Positions 1-9,536 of a DNA stretch of 64,000 nt are shown piece by piece (the stretch's first letter is position 1; each line of letters opens with the position of its first letter). The notes under the pieces are model-generated. The model did no database searches, was not told where the DNA came from, and was given only the letters and a program-made list of their open reading frames with translations. The stretch is taken from the NCBI GenBank assembly GCA_023053545.1, contig JAKZAN010000055.1:248001-312000 (forward strand), given 5' to 3'. This DNA comes from Lepidurus packardi (taxonomy: Eukaryota; Arthropoda; Branchiopoda; Notostraca; Triopsidae). The translations under genes and the position numbers were made by a program.

Positions 1-2
1 AA

Positions 3-644
3 ATCAAACGAGACCGAAATAATGCTTCTAAGATGAAGATGAATTTCTATTCCATGATCCCAGTTGTGCAAGGTTTCGTGCCGCCCGCTAATGTATATGT
101 GGCGCATTTTGGGGCACCTCCTGCTCCGCCCCGACATCAGCAAGGAAACGGCAACGTTAGCCAAACTACTACCTCGACAACTGTTGGCAATGGCATAAAT
201 GCAGGCGTTAGCATCGGGAACGTTGGGCTTAACGTCAATATTAATACGCCAGCAATTGGCATGACTGTTAGCGAAACAACCACCACAACTACCAATTCGC
301 AATCTGGAAACAACAATCCAAACAACAATCAACAACCCACACGTTGCAACGGACGGGTAATCAATTCAGCCAATTTTAACAGCGCACTGCAAACCATCAA
401 AAAGCAGGGTTTTGACGACACAAAACTCAAAACTGCTAAACAGATTGCAGCTTCAAATTGCTTAAATACCGACCAAATCGTTCTAATTTGCAACGCTTTT
501 GCATTCGAAGAAAACAAACTAAATTTTGCGAAATATGCATACGATTTCTGTGTCGACCGCAACAACTACTTCAAAGTTAACAACGTTTTTCAATTTAGTT
601 CAAGCGTTGATGAACTAACCGAATATACGCAGAGAAGACCTTAA
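3..644 (+). CDS. DUF4476 domain protein, 5' end outside window
   Basis: The reading frame is open from the left edge, with no stop before the first ATG at 33, so the gene very likely begins upstream and only its C-terminal part is seen. The visible protein has a proline-rich stretch, then a long Thr/Asn/Gly-rich linker (about residues 35-100 counted from the ATG at 33) with runs of Thr and Asn. A compact C-terminal domain of about 95 residues follows, starting near the CNGRVINSANF motif and carrying two further Cys. This domain resembles the DUF4476 family, common in Flavobacteria and of unknown function. The low-complexity linker suggests an exported protein, but the signal peptide is not in view. 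A hairpin terminator follows. Confidence 0.75.
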   Translation: MKRDRNNASKMKMNFYSMIPVVQGFVPPANVYVAHFGAPPAPPRHQQGNGNVSQTTTSTTVGNGINAGVSIGNVGLNVNINTPAIGMTVSETTTTTTNSQSGNNNPNNNQQPTRCNGRVINSANFNSALQTIKKQGFDDTKLKTAKQIAASNCLNTDQIVLICNAFAFEENKLNFAKYAYDFCVDRNNYFKVNNVFQFSSSVDELTEYTQRRP

Positions 645-666
645 AATCGTAACATTAAATGACCCC

Positions 667-698
667 AAACCCGCTCATACCAAAGCGGGTTTTTTTTA
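667..698 (+). terminator. Rho-independent terminator
   Basis: The arms AAACCCGCT (667-675) and AGCGGGTTT (684-692) enclose an 8-nt loop and run into a T tract. It closes the DUF4476-type gene before the protease gene. Confidence 0.85.
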
Positions 699-726
699 GC
701 CCTTTTTTGTCAATTTAAACTAAAAA

Positions 727-1218
727 ATGATGAATAATGAGCTATTTCAACCTATTTTTGTTTCACAATCGCCAACTATGGAAATCATCTTCGAGCACCT
801 AAAAAAGCACGGCTACCGCAAAATACCATTCAAAATCAGCAAAACAAACCACCTGCTAATCAAGGCTGCCATTAACGGCACAAAGGGCAATTTCATACTC
901 GACACGGGCGCTTCAAACAGCTGCATAGATTTCGAAAATACGACTCATTTCAATGTCACCGCGACCAACTCTGATACAAAAGCAGCAGGCGCTGGCGCAA
1001 TTGGAATGGATACAAAATTAGCCCGCGGAAACCAACTACAAATTGGCCGCTGGCAATGTGCAAATTTCAATATAATCGTCTTCGACATGTCCCACGTCAA
1101 CACCGCACTAACCCAGCACAAAGGCAGACCTGTGCAGGGAATTATTGGCGCAGATGTACTCATGAAAGGCAAAGCCATTATCGATTACCAAAACAACCTT
1201 CTTTTTCTGAAGAAATAG
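727..1218 (+). CDS. Retropepsin-like aspartic protease family protein
   Basis: The protein carries the retropepsin-type active-site motif ILDTGAS (Asp59 when counted from 727) and a later hydrophobic-hydrophobic-G motif in GIIGADVLM. This fits a single-domain clan AA aspartic protease, about 145-163 residues long, that would need to dimerise. No signal peptide or membrane segment is evident. The listed start is the first ATG, but the ATG at 778 gives a start (MEIIFEHLKKHGY) that fits the domain boundary better. The substrate is unknown. Such small proteins are common in Flavobacteria, usually without an assigned role. The gene converges on odhB. Confidence 0.75.
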   Translation: MMNNELFQPIFVSQSPTMEIIFEHLKKHGYRKIPFKISKTNHLLIKAAINGTKGNFILDTGASNSCIDFENTTHFNVTATNSDTKAAGAGAIGMDTKLARGNQLQIGRWQCANFNIIVFDMSHVNTALTQHKGRPVQGIIGADVLMKGKAIIDYQNNLLFLKK

Positions 1219-1311
1219 GGCGCGTCTATCCCCTGCTCCACCCCACGCAAGACCGGGCTTTCCGCTGTAGTCCTCGCTAGCGCTCCGGGCTGCCGCTTCA
1301 ATCCCTCGCGC
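1216..1311. repeat. Degenerate copy of dispersed palindromic element
   Basis: The text contains CCGGGCTTTCCG and CCGCTTCAATCCCT, which match the two arms of the family seen best at 18100-18182. The middle is diverged. It lies between two convergent genes. Confidence 0.5.
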
Positions 1312-1346
1312 AAAAAAAATCCCGCTAGTCAAGAACCAACGGGATT
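1312..1346 (-). terminator. Terminator of the sucA-odhB unit
   Basis: Read on the minus strand, AATCCCG and CGGGATT pair around a 15-nt loop and are followed by a run of eight T. It sits just after the odhB stop codon. Confidence 0.75.
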
Positions 1347-1368
1347 ATATCAACAATATTTGTATGAT

Positions 1369-2592
1369 CTACAATTCAAATGCCTTCTTAGGATTATTAT
1401 CCATTAAAAGTTCCATCGGATTTTCCAAAGCTTCTTTAACAGCTACTAAAAACCCAACCGACTCACGTCCGTCGATGATTCTATGGTCGTATGACAATGC
1501 AACATACATCATTGGGTGAATTTCTACTTTTCCATTCACAGCAATTGGGCGCTCAATAATGTTGTGCATCCCCAATATACCTGATTGTGGTGGGTTGATA
1601 ATTGGCGTGGAAAGCATGCTTCCAAATACGCCACCATTTGATATTGTGAAGGTTCCCCCTGTCATATCATCAACCGTAATTTGACCGTCACGTGCTTTGA
1701 TAGCCAAACGTTTAATCTCGGCTTCAACCCCACGAAATGTTAGGTTTTCTGCATTTCTAACAACAGGAACCATCAAACCCTTTGGCCCAGAAACTGCAAC
1801 AGAAATATCGCAGAAATCATATGCAATCTTATGATCACCGTCAATCATCGAATTCACATCTGGAAACAGTTGCAATGCTCTTGTTACTGCCTTTGTAAAG
1901 AATGACATATAACCAAGACCAATCCCGCCATGCTTGGCTTTGAAAGCATCTTTATATTCGTTTCTTATCAAATTGATAGGCGTCATATTGACCTCATTAA
2001 ACGTAGTCAGCATTGCTGTTTCGTTTTTAGCAGCAACTAGTCTTTCAGCTACTTTTCTGCGCAACATCGACAGCTTTGTTCTTTCTGAACCTCTGCTGCC
2101 ACCAGTTGGCGTTCCCATAGATGGAACCGCGTTAACGGCATCGTCTTTTGTGATTCTGCCATCTTTTCCAGTCCCCTGAATTTCAGTAGCATTGATGTTC
2201 TTTTCTTCTAATATTTTTCTAGCAGCTGGTGACGGCGCACCAGAGGCATAGGTGGTTGGTGCAGGTGCTGCTTTTGGCGTTTCAACTTTTGGCGCTTCTG
2301 CTTGCGGCGTTTCTGCTTTTACGGCTTCTGCTTTTGGGGCATCAACTTGCTTTGCAGCGCTAGTATCGATTAAACACACTACGGCTCCAACAGCAACAGC
2401 ATCTCCTTCTTCGGCTTTTAATGTAATGATGCCGCTCGCTTCGGCAGGAAGTTCCAGCGTGGCTTTATCTGAATCGACTTCTGCAATAGCTTGGTCTTTC
2501 TCGACATAATCGCCGTCTTTAACCAGCCATGTTGCAATTTCAACTTCCTTAATTGATTCGCCCGGTGAAGGAACTTTCATTTCTAAAATCAT
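1369..2592 (-). CDS. odhB: 2-oxoglutarate dehydrogenase E2, dihydrolipoyllysine succinyltransferase
   Basis: E2 core of the 2-oxoglutarate dehydrogenase complex, which transfers the succinyl group from E1 via lipoyl-lysine to CoA in the TCA cycle. Three modules are visible in order. The N-terminal lipoyl domain has the lipoylated Lys43 in [12 protein letters not shown]. An Ala/Pro/Lys-rich swinging linker with repeated [10 protein letters not shown]-like units covers roughly residues 80-112. A peripheral E3-binding domain follows ([12 protein letters not shown]...[10 protein letters not shown]). The C-terminal catalytic domain ends with the active-site [10 protein letters not shown] motif (His370, Asp374). 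At 407 residues it is the usual length. It lies 35 bp downstream of sucA, surely co-transcribed. Confidence 0.96.
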   Translation of the reverse strand: MILEMKVPSPGESIKEVEIATWLVKDGDYVEKDQAIAEVDSDKATLELPAEASGIITLKAEEGDAVAVGAVVCLIDTSAAKQVDAPKAEAVKAETPQAEAPKVETPKAAPAPTTYASGAPSPAARKILEEKNINATEIQGTGKDGRITKDDAVNAVPSMGTPTGGSRGSERTKLSMLRRKVAERLVAAKNETAMLTTFNEVNMTPINLIRNEYKDAFKAKHGGIGLGYMSFFTKAVTRALQLFPDVNSMIDGDHKIAYDFCDISVAVSGPKGLMVPVVRNAENLTFRGVEAEIKRLAIKARDGQITVDDMTGGTFTISNGGVFGSMLSTPIINPPQSGILGMHNIIERPIAVNGKVEIHPMMYVALSYDHRIIDGRESVGFLVAVKEALENPMELLMDNNPKKAFEL

Positions 2593-2627
2593 GATCGAAT
2601 ATTTTAGTGTGATATATTTTTTATAAT

Positions 2628-5399
2628 TTATGCAAACAATTTTTTATCAAATACCATCGCTATTGCAGCAGCATGACGTTTCTTAGAACGGGCATAACTT
2701 CCCGCAGCAGGTGCGCTGTAAGCTTTCAAGGAAGCGACACGTAGCTTAACTTCGTTGAAATTCATCAACATGTAGCTATAAGCACCCATGTTTCTTGGCT
2801 CTTCTTGTGCCCAAACATAATCATCAGCATTCGGATAAGAAGCGATAATGGCCTTTAACTGTTCCACTGGTAGCGGAAATAGTTGCTCAACCCGGACTAA
2901 TGCGACATCCATTCTGCCGTTCAGCTCCCGTTCTGCAAGCAAATCGTAATAGAATTTACCAGTACAAAACACCAAAGTTTTCACCTGATGCTTATCTACC
3001 ATTATATCATCTAATGTTTCTTGGAACGACCCATTTGCAAATTCATCAACAGATGAAACCACTAATGGATGGCGCAGCAAGCTCTTTGGTGTGAAAACAA
3101 TTAACGGCTTTCTATAGGTAGTTTTCATTTGTCTTCTCAGCAAATGATAGAAGTTTGCTGGAGTCGTACAATCGGCAACAAACATGTTTTCGTTAGCACA
3201 CATTTGCAAATAACGCTCCATTCGGGCAGAAGAGTGCTCAGCACCTTGTCCTTCGTAGCCGTGAGGCAACAGCATGACAAGACCATTTTGCGTATTCCAT
3301 TTGTCCTCAGCAGCAGAAATATATTGATCCAACATAATCTGAGCGCCATTGGAGAAATCCCCAAATTGCGCTTCCCAAATGGTTAGTGCTTTTGGACTAG
3401 CCAAAGCATATCCATAATCAAAACCTACCACACCATATTCAGACAAGAGCGAATTGAAAACATTAAATTTTCCTTTTGCATCTTCCAATTGCTGCAACAA
3501 GATCACTTCTTCTTCAGAATCTTCGACTTTCACAACAGCATGTCTGTGCGAGAATGTGCCACGCTCGACATCTTGTCCTGATATCCGCACGTCATAACCT
3601 TCTGTCAATAACGAACCATAAGCCAATAATTCGGCCATAGCCCAATCAAGCTTGTCGGTTTCAAACATAACTTTTCGGTCGTTAATCAGCTTTTGAATCT
3701 TGCTAATAAACTTTTTATCAGTTGGCAAAGAAGTAATTTTTTGCGCAATTTCTGTTAGCTTTTCTTTTGAAAAAGTAGTGTCAACTTTGGCCAACATTTC
3801 TTCGGCATTTGCCTGCTTAAATCCTTCCCATTCATTCAACATGAACGGCGTGATTACGGTCAAATCCTTTTTCCGGGAAGCTTCTAGATTTTCTTCTAAA
3901 ACTGATTTATACTTCTCTTCTAAACCCTTCACATACGTTGCATCGATAATGCCTTCAGCAATTAAGCGTTCAGCATAAATATCTCGCGGATTTTTATGTT
4001 TTGCAATAGCCTTATAAAGTAGAGGCTGCGTGAAACGCGGTTCATCGCCTTCATTATGCCCGTATTTTCTATAACCCAACAAATCAATAAATACATCGCT
4101 ACCAAAAGTCATTCGATAATCCAACGCAAACAACATTGCATGTACAACAGCTTCTGTATCGTCGGCATTGACGTGCAATACTGGCGATAAGGTCACTTTT
4201 GCGACATCAGTAGCGTAAGTCGAAGACCTTGCGTCTAAATAGTTTGTTGTAAATCCAACTTGGTTGTTAATTACGATATGAATCGTACCGCCTGTTTTGT
4301 AGCCATCTAATTGCGCCATTTGCACAATTTCATATACAATTCCTTGCCCAGCAACAGCTGCATCACCGTGCAACGCTATTGGCAATACTTTTTTGAAATC
4401 GTCTGGAAAATAGCGGTCTTGTTTTGCACGCGTAATCCCTTCAATTACAGCACCAACTGTTTCAAGATGCGATGGGTTTGGCGCTAAATTGATGTTTATA
4501 CTTTTTCCAGATGTTGTTTTTCGATCAGACGTTAATCCTAAGTGATATTTCACATCGCCATCAAACAATGCGTCGTCATCGTAGTCTTTTCCGTCAAATT
4601 CTGAAAATATATCTTGCGTAGGTTTCCCGAAAATATTTGCCAGCACGTTTAGTCTTCCGCGGTGTGCCATCCCCATAACAAACTGCTCAACACCTTTTTC
4701 AGCAGCAGCATCAATTAGTGCGTCCAAGCCGGGAATTAAAGACTCTCCACCTTCCAGAGAAAAACGTTTCTGTCCCACATATTTTGTATGAAGAAAGTTC
4801 TCGAAAGAAACCGCCTCATTTAGCTTTCCTAGTATATTTTTCTTCTGATCTACCGAAAACTTTGGTGTATTATCATTGTATCCAATTTTGTCTTGAATCC
4901 ACTGAATCACTTCCGGCTTTCTGATATACATATACTCCACGCCAATTGATTGACAGTATATTTTATCGAGATGGCCTAAAATTTCTTGCAAGGTACAAGG
5001 TGCTATTTTGATCACTTTTGCGGCATCAAAAACCGTATTGAGATCTGCGGCGCTCAGTCCGTAATTCTCAAGAGCAAGCGTTGGCGAATACGTTCGTCGA
5101 TCGCGAACTGGATTTGTTTTGGTAAACAAATGACCACGAGTTCGGTAAGCATCAATTAATTTAAGTACGTTGAATTCCTTCTGAAGTTTATCAGAAAGGT
5201 GTGATAAATCCTGGCTTGAAACCGCATTTGAAATGTGTTGCGCTGGATTTTCATCATTGTAGGTCGTTATTCCGAAGTCAAAACCTTGCAGAAAACTCCG
5301 CCAACTAGGCTCGACACTGTCAGGGTTTTCAAGATATTGATCGTACAAATCGGCGAAAAATTCGGTGTGTGCTGCGTTTAAAAAGGAAAACCTATCCAT
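2628..5399 (-). CDS. sucA: 2-oxoglutarate dehydrogenase E1 component
   Basis: Thiamin-diphosphate-dependent E1 that decarboxylates 2-oxoglutarate and passes the succinyl group to the lipoyl domain of OdhB. The N-terminus ([23 protein letters not shown]) is the conserved E1o start that docks to E2. The frame is open upstream to 5444, but the start at 5399 matches the family and leaves room for a promoter. Hallmarks are [24 protein letters not shown], the cofactor-binding stretch around INNQVGFTT, and the transketolase-like C-terminal half with [13 protein letters not shown] and [15 protein letters not shown]. At 923 residues it is full length. It heads the sucA-odhB operon. Confidence 0.96.
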   Translation of the reverse strand: MDRFSFLNAAHTEFFADLYDQYLENPDSVEPSWRSFLQGFDFGITTYNDENPAQHISNAVSSQDLSHLSDKLQKEFNVLKLIDAYRTRGHLFTKTNPVRDRRTYSPTLALENYGLSAADLNTVFDAAKVIKIAPCTLQEILGHLDKIYCQSIGVEYMYIRKPEVIQWIQDKIGYNDNTPKFSVDQKKNILGKLNEAVSFENFLHTKYVGQKRFSLEGGESLIPGLDALIDAAAEKGVEQFVMGMAHRGRLNVLANIFGKPTQDIFSEFDGKDYDDDALFDGDVKYHLGLTSDRKTTSGKSININLAPNPSHLETVGAVIEGITRAKQDRYFPDDFKKVLPIALHGDAAVAGQGIVYEIVQMAQLDGYKTGGTIHIVINNQVGFTTNYLDARSSTYATDVAKVTLSPVLHVNADDTEAVVHAMLFALDYRMTFGSDVFIDLLGYRKYGHNEGDEPRFTQPLLYKAIAKHKNPRDIYAERLIAEGIIDATYVKGLEEKYKSVLEENLEASRKKDLTVITPFMLNEWEGFKQANAEEMLAKVDTTFSKEKLTEIAQKITSLPTDKKFISKIQKLINDRKVMFETDKLDWAMAELLAYGSLLTEGYDVRISGQDVERGTFSHRHAVVKVEDSEEEVILLQQLEDAKGKFNVFNSLLSEYGVVGFDYGYALASPKALTIWEAQFGDFSNGAQIMLDQYISAAEDKWNTQNGLVMLLPHGYEGQGAEHSSARMERYLQMCANENMFVADCTTPANFYHLLRRQMKTTYRKPLIVFTPKSLLRHPLVVSSVDEFANGSFQETLDDIMVDKHQVKTLVFCTGKFYYDLLAERELNGRMDVALVRVEQLFPLPVEQLKAIIASYPNADDYVWAQEEPRNMGAYSYMLMNFNEVKLRVASLKAYSAPAAGSYARSKKRHAAAIAMVFDKKLFA

Positions 5400-5441
5400 A
5401 AAGTTTTTATGTGAATGTCCTGAAAATGTTAAATTGTCACG

Positions 5442-5449
5442 CAAAAGTA
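5442..5449 (-). promoter_or_regulatory. Candidate sucA promoter -7 box
   Basis: TACTTTTG on the minus strand fits the Bacteroidota TAnnTTTG box, 42 bp before the sucA start. No clear TTTG -33 box is seen. Just upstream, TGAAAT and ATTTCA (5457-5470) form a small inverted repeat. Confidence 0.4.
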
Positions 5450-5518
5450 CAATAAATGAAATACATTTCAGATATTTTTAGATACTTTTATCGTTTGTCA
5501 AAATAAACAGAAAAGACC

Positions 5519-6067
5519 ATGAAAATTCAATCAATTCGCACCCTTCCGCAATGGATCTGGATTGCAGTTTTATTTTTTGCAACAATTTTTTCTTATGGGC
5601 AAGCACTACCCGCAAAACCGGCCGCAAGTAGTTTCTGGAAAAACGTAAGCTTTGGAGGCGGCTTGGGACTTTCTTTTGGAAATGGTTTTTCTAATATTGC
5701 CGTTGCGCCTGCTGCAATCTATAATTTCAACGATTATTTTTCCGCTGGTCTTGGTGCACAATACAGCTACGTCAAAGTTCAAAATGACTACCAGTCGAAT
5801 ATGTACGGAGCAAGCATTTTGGCTCTGGCCCATCCTGTTAATGGCATTCAGCTATCAGCTGAATTCGAACAATTGCGCGTAAATGCGAATTATGAATTGC
5901 GGACAGGCGTGAAACTTAGCAATGATTTTTGGAATAGCGCACTTTTTTTAGGTGCGGGTTTGCGACCTGGAAATGCCACAATAGGCCTCCGATATAACGT
6001 GCTGCACAACGGTAATGAAAAAGTTTATCGCGATGCGTTTATGCCGTTTGTGCGCGTATTTTTTTAG
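5519..6067 (+). CDS. Small predicted outer-membrane beta-barrel protein
   Basis: A signal peptide (hydrophobic IWIAVLFFATIFSYGQA, cleavage probably after GQA near residue 29) is followed by about 150 residues of alternating hydrophobic and polar strands. These include GGGLGLSFGNGFSNIAV, FSAGLGAQYSYVKV, NSALFLGAGLRPG and a terminal strand ending FMPFVRVFF with a C-terminal Phe, as in outer-membrane barrels. The size suggests 8 strands. Homologues next to sucA in Flavobacteria are often auto-named alpha-ketoglutarate decarboxylase. Nothing in the sequence supports such activity, and the name probably arose from adjacency. The gene is divergent from sucA. Function unknown. Confidence 0.7.
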   Translation: MKIQSIRTLPQWIWIAVLFFATIFSYGQALPAKPAASSFWKNVSFGGGLGLSFGNGFSNIAVAPAAIYNFNDYFSAGLGAQYSYVKVQNDYQSNMYGASILALAHPVNGIQLSAEFEQLRVNANYELRTGVKLSNDFWNSALFLGAGLRPGNATIGLRYNVLHNGNEKVYRDAFMPFVRVFF

Positions 6068-6420
6068 TATCTATTTCGGAACCAAACCTTTTGCCATTCT
6101 CGTTTCAAAATGAGAAAAGCGACTTGTTCAGAAAGTATCAGCAGATCTGAGCCGTCTAATTTTTTAATTTGGTCTTCAGCAACATCAATTATGTACAGCA
6201 AATTCAGATATTCTGCAAATTTGTATTGAATTAAACGGTAGACTTTTTCATGTAGCTGAACCGTCAGCTCATGAGGCGTCGTGCTTTTTGGAAAATCAAT
6301 AGACTCGTTAGCCAGATTAAAATCCATATTGATTTGCTCAATCAAATTGGCATATAAATTTTCTTGTTCGGCTTCGGCCAGCAATAACGAGGTGGATTCG
6401 GGTGCTTTATAAATCATCAA
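6064..6420 (-). CDS. Conserved hypothetical protein downstream of polyprenyl synthetase
   Basis: Acidic, mostly helical protein of 118 residues with no signal peptide, membrane segment or recognisable catalytic motif. It follows the polyprenyl synthetase gene with a 2-bp gap and is probably translated from the same mRNA. Its stop codon overlaps the end of the convergent barrel gene by 4 bp. I do not recognise the family. The start may be the first or second of two adjacent ATG codons. Confidence 0.6.
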   Translation of the reverse strand: MMIYKAPESTSLLLAEAEQENLYANLIEQINMDFNLANESIDFPKSTTPHELTVQLHEKVYRLIQYKFAEYLNLLYIIDVAEDQIKKLDGSDLLILSEQVAFLILKREWQKVWFRNRY

Positions 6421-6422
6421 AT

Positions 6423-7399
6423 TTATACTTTTCGTTGCATCAAACTTTCTCCAAATTTGCGCAACATTTGTTTTCGATCTTCAATCAAATCGATACGATC
6501 TAACGTTTCAAAAGCCGCTATGGTATATGACTTTATGGCTTCTAGAATAGCATCTGACGATTTGGTTTGATTAAAAATCATCTTAACAGCCTCAATTTTT
6601 TCTGATGGATCTGATGGTTTTCTGACCAAACCAGTGCAACAATTCGGCCTTTTGGCTGTCACTTGCAAATTCTGCCGCTTTTAAATAAAGGTAGGTTTTT
6701 TTGTTTTCGATAATATCGCCACCCCACTTGTTTTCCGAAAGTTTCCGGATCTCCAAAAGCATCTAAATAATCGTCTTGCAACTGAAAGGCTATGCCTAGG
6801 TTCAAACCAAATTGGTAAATCTGTTCTGCATCTTCCTCGGAAGTTTGCGCAATAATTGCACCCATTTTCATCGCTGCTGCGACCAGGACTGCTGTCTTAT
6901 ACGTAATCATCCTTAAGTATTCCGGAATCGTAACGTCCAAACGGTCTTCGAAATCAACATCCCATTGTTGTCCTTCACAAACTTCTAATGCTGTTTTACT
7001 GAACAATTTGGCCAATGATCTAAAAACTGCTGGTTCATACTGTTCAAAATATTGATAGGCTAAAATGAGCATGGCATCACCAGACAAAATCCCAGTGTTC
7101 ACATCCCATTTTTCATGAACAGTGATGTTGCCCCTGCGGAGTGGCGCATCGTCCATAATGTCGTCATGAACCAACGAAAAATTATGAAAAACCTCAACGG
7201 CTATTGCAGCAGGCATTGCCTTCTTAAAATCTGAACCAAAAATTTCGGCCGTCATCAAAGTCAAAATAGGCCGCATTTTTTTTCCGCCAAGCGATAAAAT
7301 ATACAAAATGGGGTCGTATAAGTTTTTCGGTTCGCGCGCCTGCACAGTGTCCTTTAATGCTTCTATGAAGAACGAACGATATTCTGAAATGGTATGCAT
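6423..7399 (-). pseudogene. Polyprenyl synthetase, interrupted by two apparent frameshifts
   Basis: Isoprenyl diphosphate synthase, which condenses isopentenyl diphosphate units for the quinone side chain or related lipids. The first frame holds GGKKMRP, the first Asp-rich motif DDIMDD (Asp79-Asp84) and the second motif LQDDYLD. It then leaves the family pattern after GKQVG because the G run at 6722-6725 (CCCC on plus) is one base too long. The family-like continuation (GGDIIENKKTY...) is in another frame until a second +1 at the AAAA run (TTTT 6618-6621 on plus). After that the third frame runs to the normal C-terminus (KFGESLMQRKV). The restored length would be about 324 residues, typical of the family. 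Both lesions are one extra base in a homopolymer and all motifs survive, so a sequencing error is as likely as a real mutation. This may be the main polyprenyl synthase of the cell. Confidence 0.8.
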
Positions 7400-7479
7400 A
7401 CTAAAATTTTTGGCTAATTTACTCTAAATCTATTTTTATAGGCACGATGAAACAAATGTTAATTAATTGTAAAAACTCA

Positions 7480-7507
7480 GGAAACTTTTTTTGTTTTTAA
7501 AGTTTCC
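7480..7507. promoter_or_regulatory. Candidate operator for the TetR regulator
   Basis: The perfect inverted repeat GGAAACTTT (7480-7488) / AAAGTTTCC (7499-7507) with a 10-nt spacer covers the -33 box of the promoter just upstream of the TetR gene. The placement fits autorepression of the efflux operon. Binding is inferred, not shown. Confidence 0.55.
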
Positions 7508-7518
7508 GACTAACTTTG
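7490..7518 (+). promoter_or_regulatory. Promoter of the TetR-RND efflux operon
   Basis: TTTG (7490-7493), 17 bp, then TAACTTTG (7511-7518). This matches the Bacteroidota -33/-7 consensus and lies 16 bp before the start codon at 7535. Confidence 0.6.
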
Positions 7519-7534
7519 CCGGAAATTATTAGCG

Positions 7535-8143
7535 ATGTATAATCAAATCATTTCAAAGGCGGTCGATATGTTTCTGACACTTGGTTTCAAGAGTGTTACG
7601 ATGGATGACATTGCTGCGGAAATGAGCATTTCAAAAAAGACGATCTACCAACATTTTTCGAATAAAAACGATTTAGTAGAAGCTACTACTTCCCATCTAT
7701 TTGAACATATTTCCGATGGAATTGACAAGATTCGAGAAATGGAGAAAAATCCTATTGAAGAAATGTTCATTATTAAGGACTTTGTCATGAAGAACTTAAA
7801 AAACGAAAGTACCTCGCCTATTCATCAGTTGCAGAAATATTACCCGGAAATTCACAAGACGTTGATGGCAAAACAGTTTCAAAAAATGGAAACCTGTGTG
7901 GTAGACAACTTGAAGCGCGGCATGAATTTGGAACTATTTAGACCCGATTTAAACCCAGAATTAGTTGGCCGTCTATATTTTTCAGGCATGACAAGTTTGA
8001 AAGATGCGGATCTGTTTGATCCAGAACAATTTAGTACACGAGTAGTGCAACAAACTTATCTAGAATACCACCTTCGGGGAATTTCGACTGCAAAAGGCGT
8101 TGCAATTATGGAACAAATTATAGAACAAATTAGCAATAAATAA
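7535..8143 (+). CDS. TetR/AcrR family transcriptional regulator
   Basis: The N-terminal 60 residues form a typical TetR helix-turn-helix (AVDMFLTLGFKSVTMDDIAAEMSISKKTIYQHFSNKNDLV). The remaining 140 residues are the variable helical ligand-binding and dimerisation domain. It is the first gene of a four-gene efflux operon, 19 bp ahead of the TolC-like gene. It probably represses the operon through the inverted repeat at 7480-7507, with de-repression by a pump substrate or related signal. The ligand cannot be told from sequence. Confidence 0.92.
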   Translation: MYNQIISKAVDMFLTLGFKSVTMDDIAAEMSISKKTIYQHFSNKNDLVEATTSHLFEHISDGIDKIREMEKNPIEEMFIIKDFVMKNLKNESTSPIHQLQKYYPEIHKTLMAKQFQKMETCVVDNLKRGMNLELFRPDLNPELVGRLYFSGMTSLKDADLFDPEQFSTRVVQQTYLEYHLRGISTAKGVAIMEQIIEQISNK

Positions 8144-8162
8144 ACCAAGTAATACAAACCCA

Positions 8163-9518
8163 ATGAAAAAAATCGTTTTGATCCTCCTGCTGTTTTCTGC
8201 CGCTATTTCCTCGGCTCAAAATACAACAAACAAACAGGAAACTTATTCATTTTCGTTGCAGCAAGCAATTGATCATGCGCTTCAACACAATTATACCGCC
8301 ATTAATGCTGGACGCGATATTTTGATTGCACGCAAGAAAAAATGGGAAACCACGGCAATGGGTCTGCCACAAATTGATGCGAATATCAATTATAACCAAA
8401 ATCTAATTATTCCAAGATCTGTTGTTCCAGCGCAGTTTTTTGATCCTTCTGCCCCGGCAGGAACTTTCACAGCAGTAGAATTTTCGCCGAAACAAAGCGC
8501 AAATGCACAAGCTTCCTTGACACAGTTGTTGTTTAGCGGATCCTATATTGTGGCTTTGCAAGCTTCGAAAACGTATCTAAAATATTTCGAAAACGCGAAA
8601 CAAAAAACCAATAATGAGGTTCGTGAAATGGTAATTAACGCCTATGGAAATGTACTATTGGCACAAGAAAGCATTATCATTCTGGAACGCAACAAGGCCG
8701 TTTTAGACAAAACACTTTCTGACACAAAAGAAACCTTCAAAAATGGTTTAATTGAAGAGGAAACTGTTGAACAGCTTCAAATTACGCAAGCAACGTTAAA
8801 CAGCAGCATAAATAACGCAAAAAGAATGCAGTCGATAGCATACAACATGCTAAAACTCAATCTGGGGATCGAATTAGAAGATTATGTTACACTTACAGAC
8901 AAACTCGATGTGCTAACTAGGGCGAACCTTGATGCCGCGCTACTGCCTCAGGAATTCAATATCAATTCGAATATTGATTTTATGATTGCCCAAAATTTCA
9001 CTGACCAGCGTCGTTTAGAATTGTTACGGGAAAAAAGCAATTACCTCCCAACCTTGTCCAGTAGCTTAAATTTTGGATACAATTCATTTGGTAAGACCTT
9101 CGATTTTCTAAATAGCGACCAAAGATGGTATTCTTTTTCAAGCGTTGGTGTAAACTTAAACATTCCAATATTTAGCAGTTTTGCAAGAAGTGCAAAAACG
9201 CAACAGGCTAAGATTGCTTATGACCAGGCCAAAACGCAGTTAACAGAAGCCGAACAAAGACTGAAATTGCAGTATGCAAATGCCATGAGCGAATACCAAT
9301 TTAGTGTGGAAGAATTTACAACATCAAAGAGCAACTTAACTTTAGCAGAACGAATTGAAAAGAAACAGCAAACTAAATTTCGAGAAGGTCTATCTTCAAG
9401 TTTTGACTTTAGCGAAGCACAACGTCAATTGTATACTGCACAGCAAAATTACTTGCAATCGATGGTAAATGTCATCAGTAGAAAAGCGAATTTAGAAAAA
9501 ATAACAACAACAAAATAA
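8163..9518 (+). CDS. TolC-family outer-membrane efflux protein
   Basis: Outer-membrane channel of a tripartite pump. A signal peptide (MKKIVLILLLFSAAISSAQ) precedes two repeats of the outer-membrane efflux protein domain. Long amphipathic helices rich in Gln, Ala and Glu (around residues 120-230 and 350-440) build the periplasmic tunnel, and short barrel strands lie near NINYNQNLII and SLNFGYNSFG. At 451 residues it is of normal length. The following adaptor gene starts 18 bp downstream, so the operon also encodes its own exit duct. Confidence 0.93.
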   Translation: MKKIVLILLLFSAAISSAQNTTNKQETYSFSLQQAIDHALQHNYTAINAGRDILIARKKKWETTAMGLPQIDANINYNQNLIIPRSVVPAQFFDPSAPAGTFTAVEFSPKQSANAQASLTQLLFSGSYIVALQASKTYLKYFENAKQKTNNEVREMVINAYGNVLLAQESIIILERNKAVLDKTLSDTKETFKNGLIEEETVEQLQITQATLNSSINNAKRMQSIAYNMLKLNLGIELEDYVTLTDKLDVLTRANLDAALLPQEFNINSNIDFMIAQNFTDQRRLELLREKSNYLPTLSSSLNFGYNSFGKTFDFLNSDQRWYSFSSVGVNLNIPIFSSFARSAKTQQAKIAYDQAKTQLTEAEQRLKLQYANAMSEYQFSVEEFTTSKSNLTLAERIEKKQQTKFREGLSSSFDFSEAQRQLYTAQQNYLQSMVNVISRKANLEKITTTK

Positions 9519-9536
9519 TCACCAAATAGAATCGAA

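Noticed and set aside
5519..6067. Naming this gene alpha-ketoglutarate decarboxylase
   Set aside because: The protein is a signal-peptide-bearing small barrel with no cofactor site. The name probably comes from its position next to sucA.
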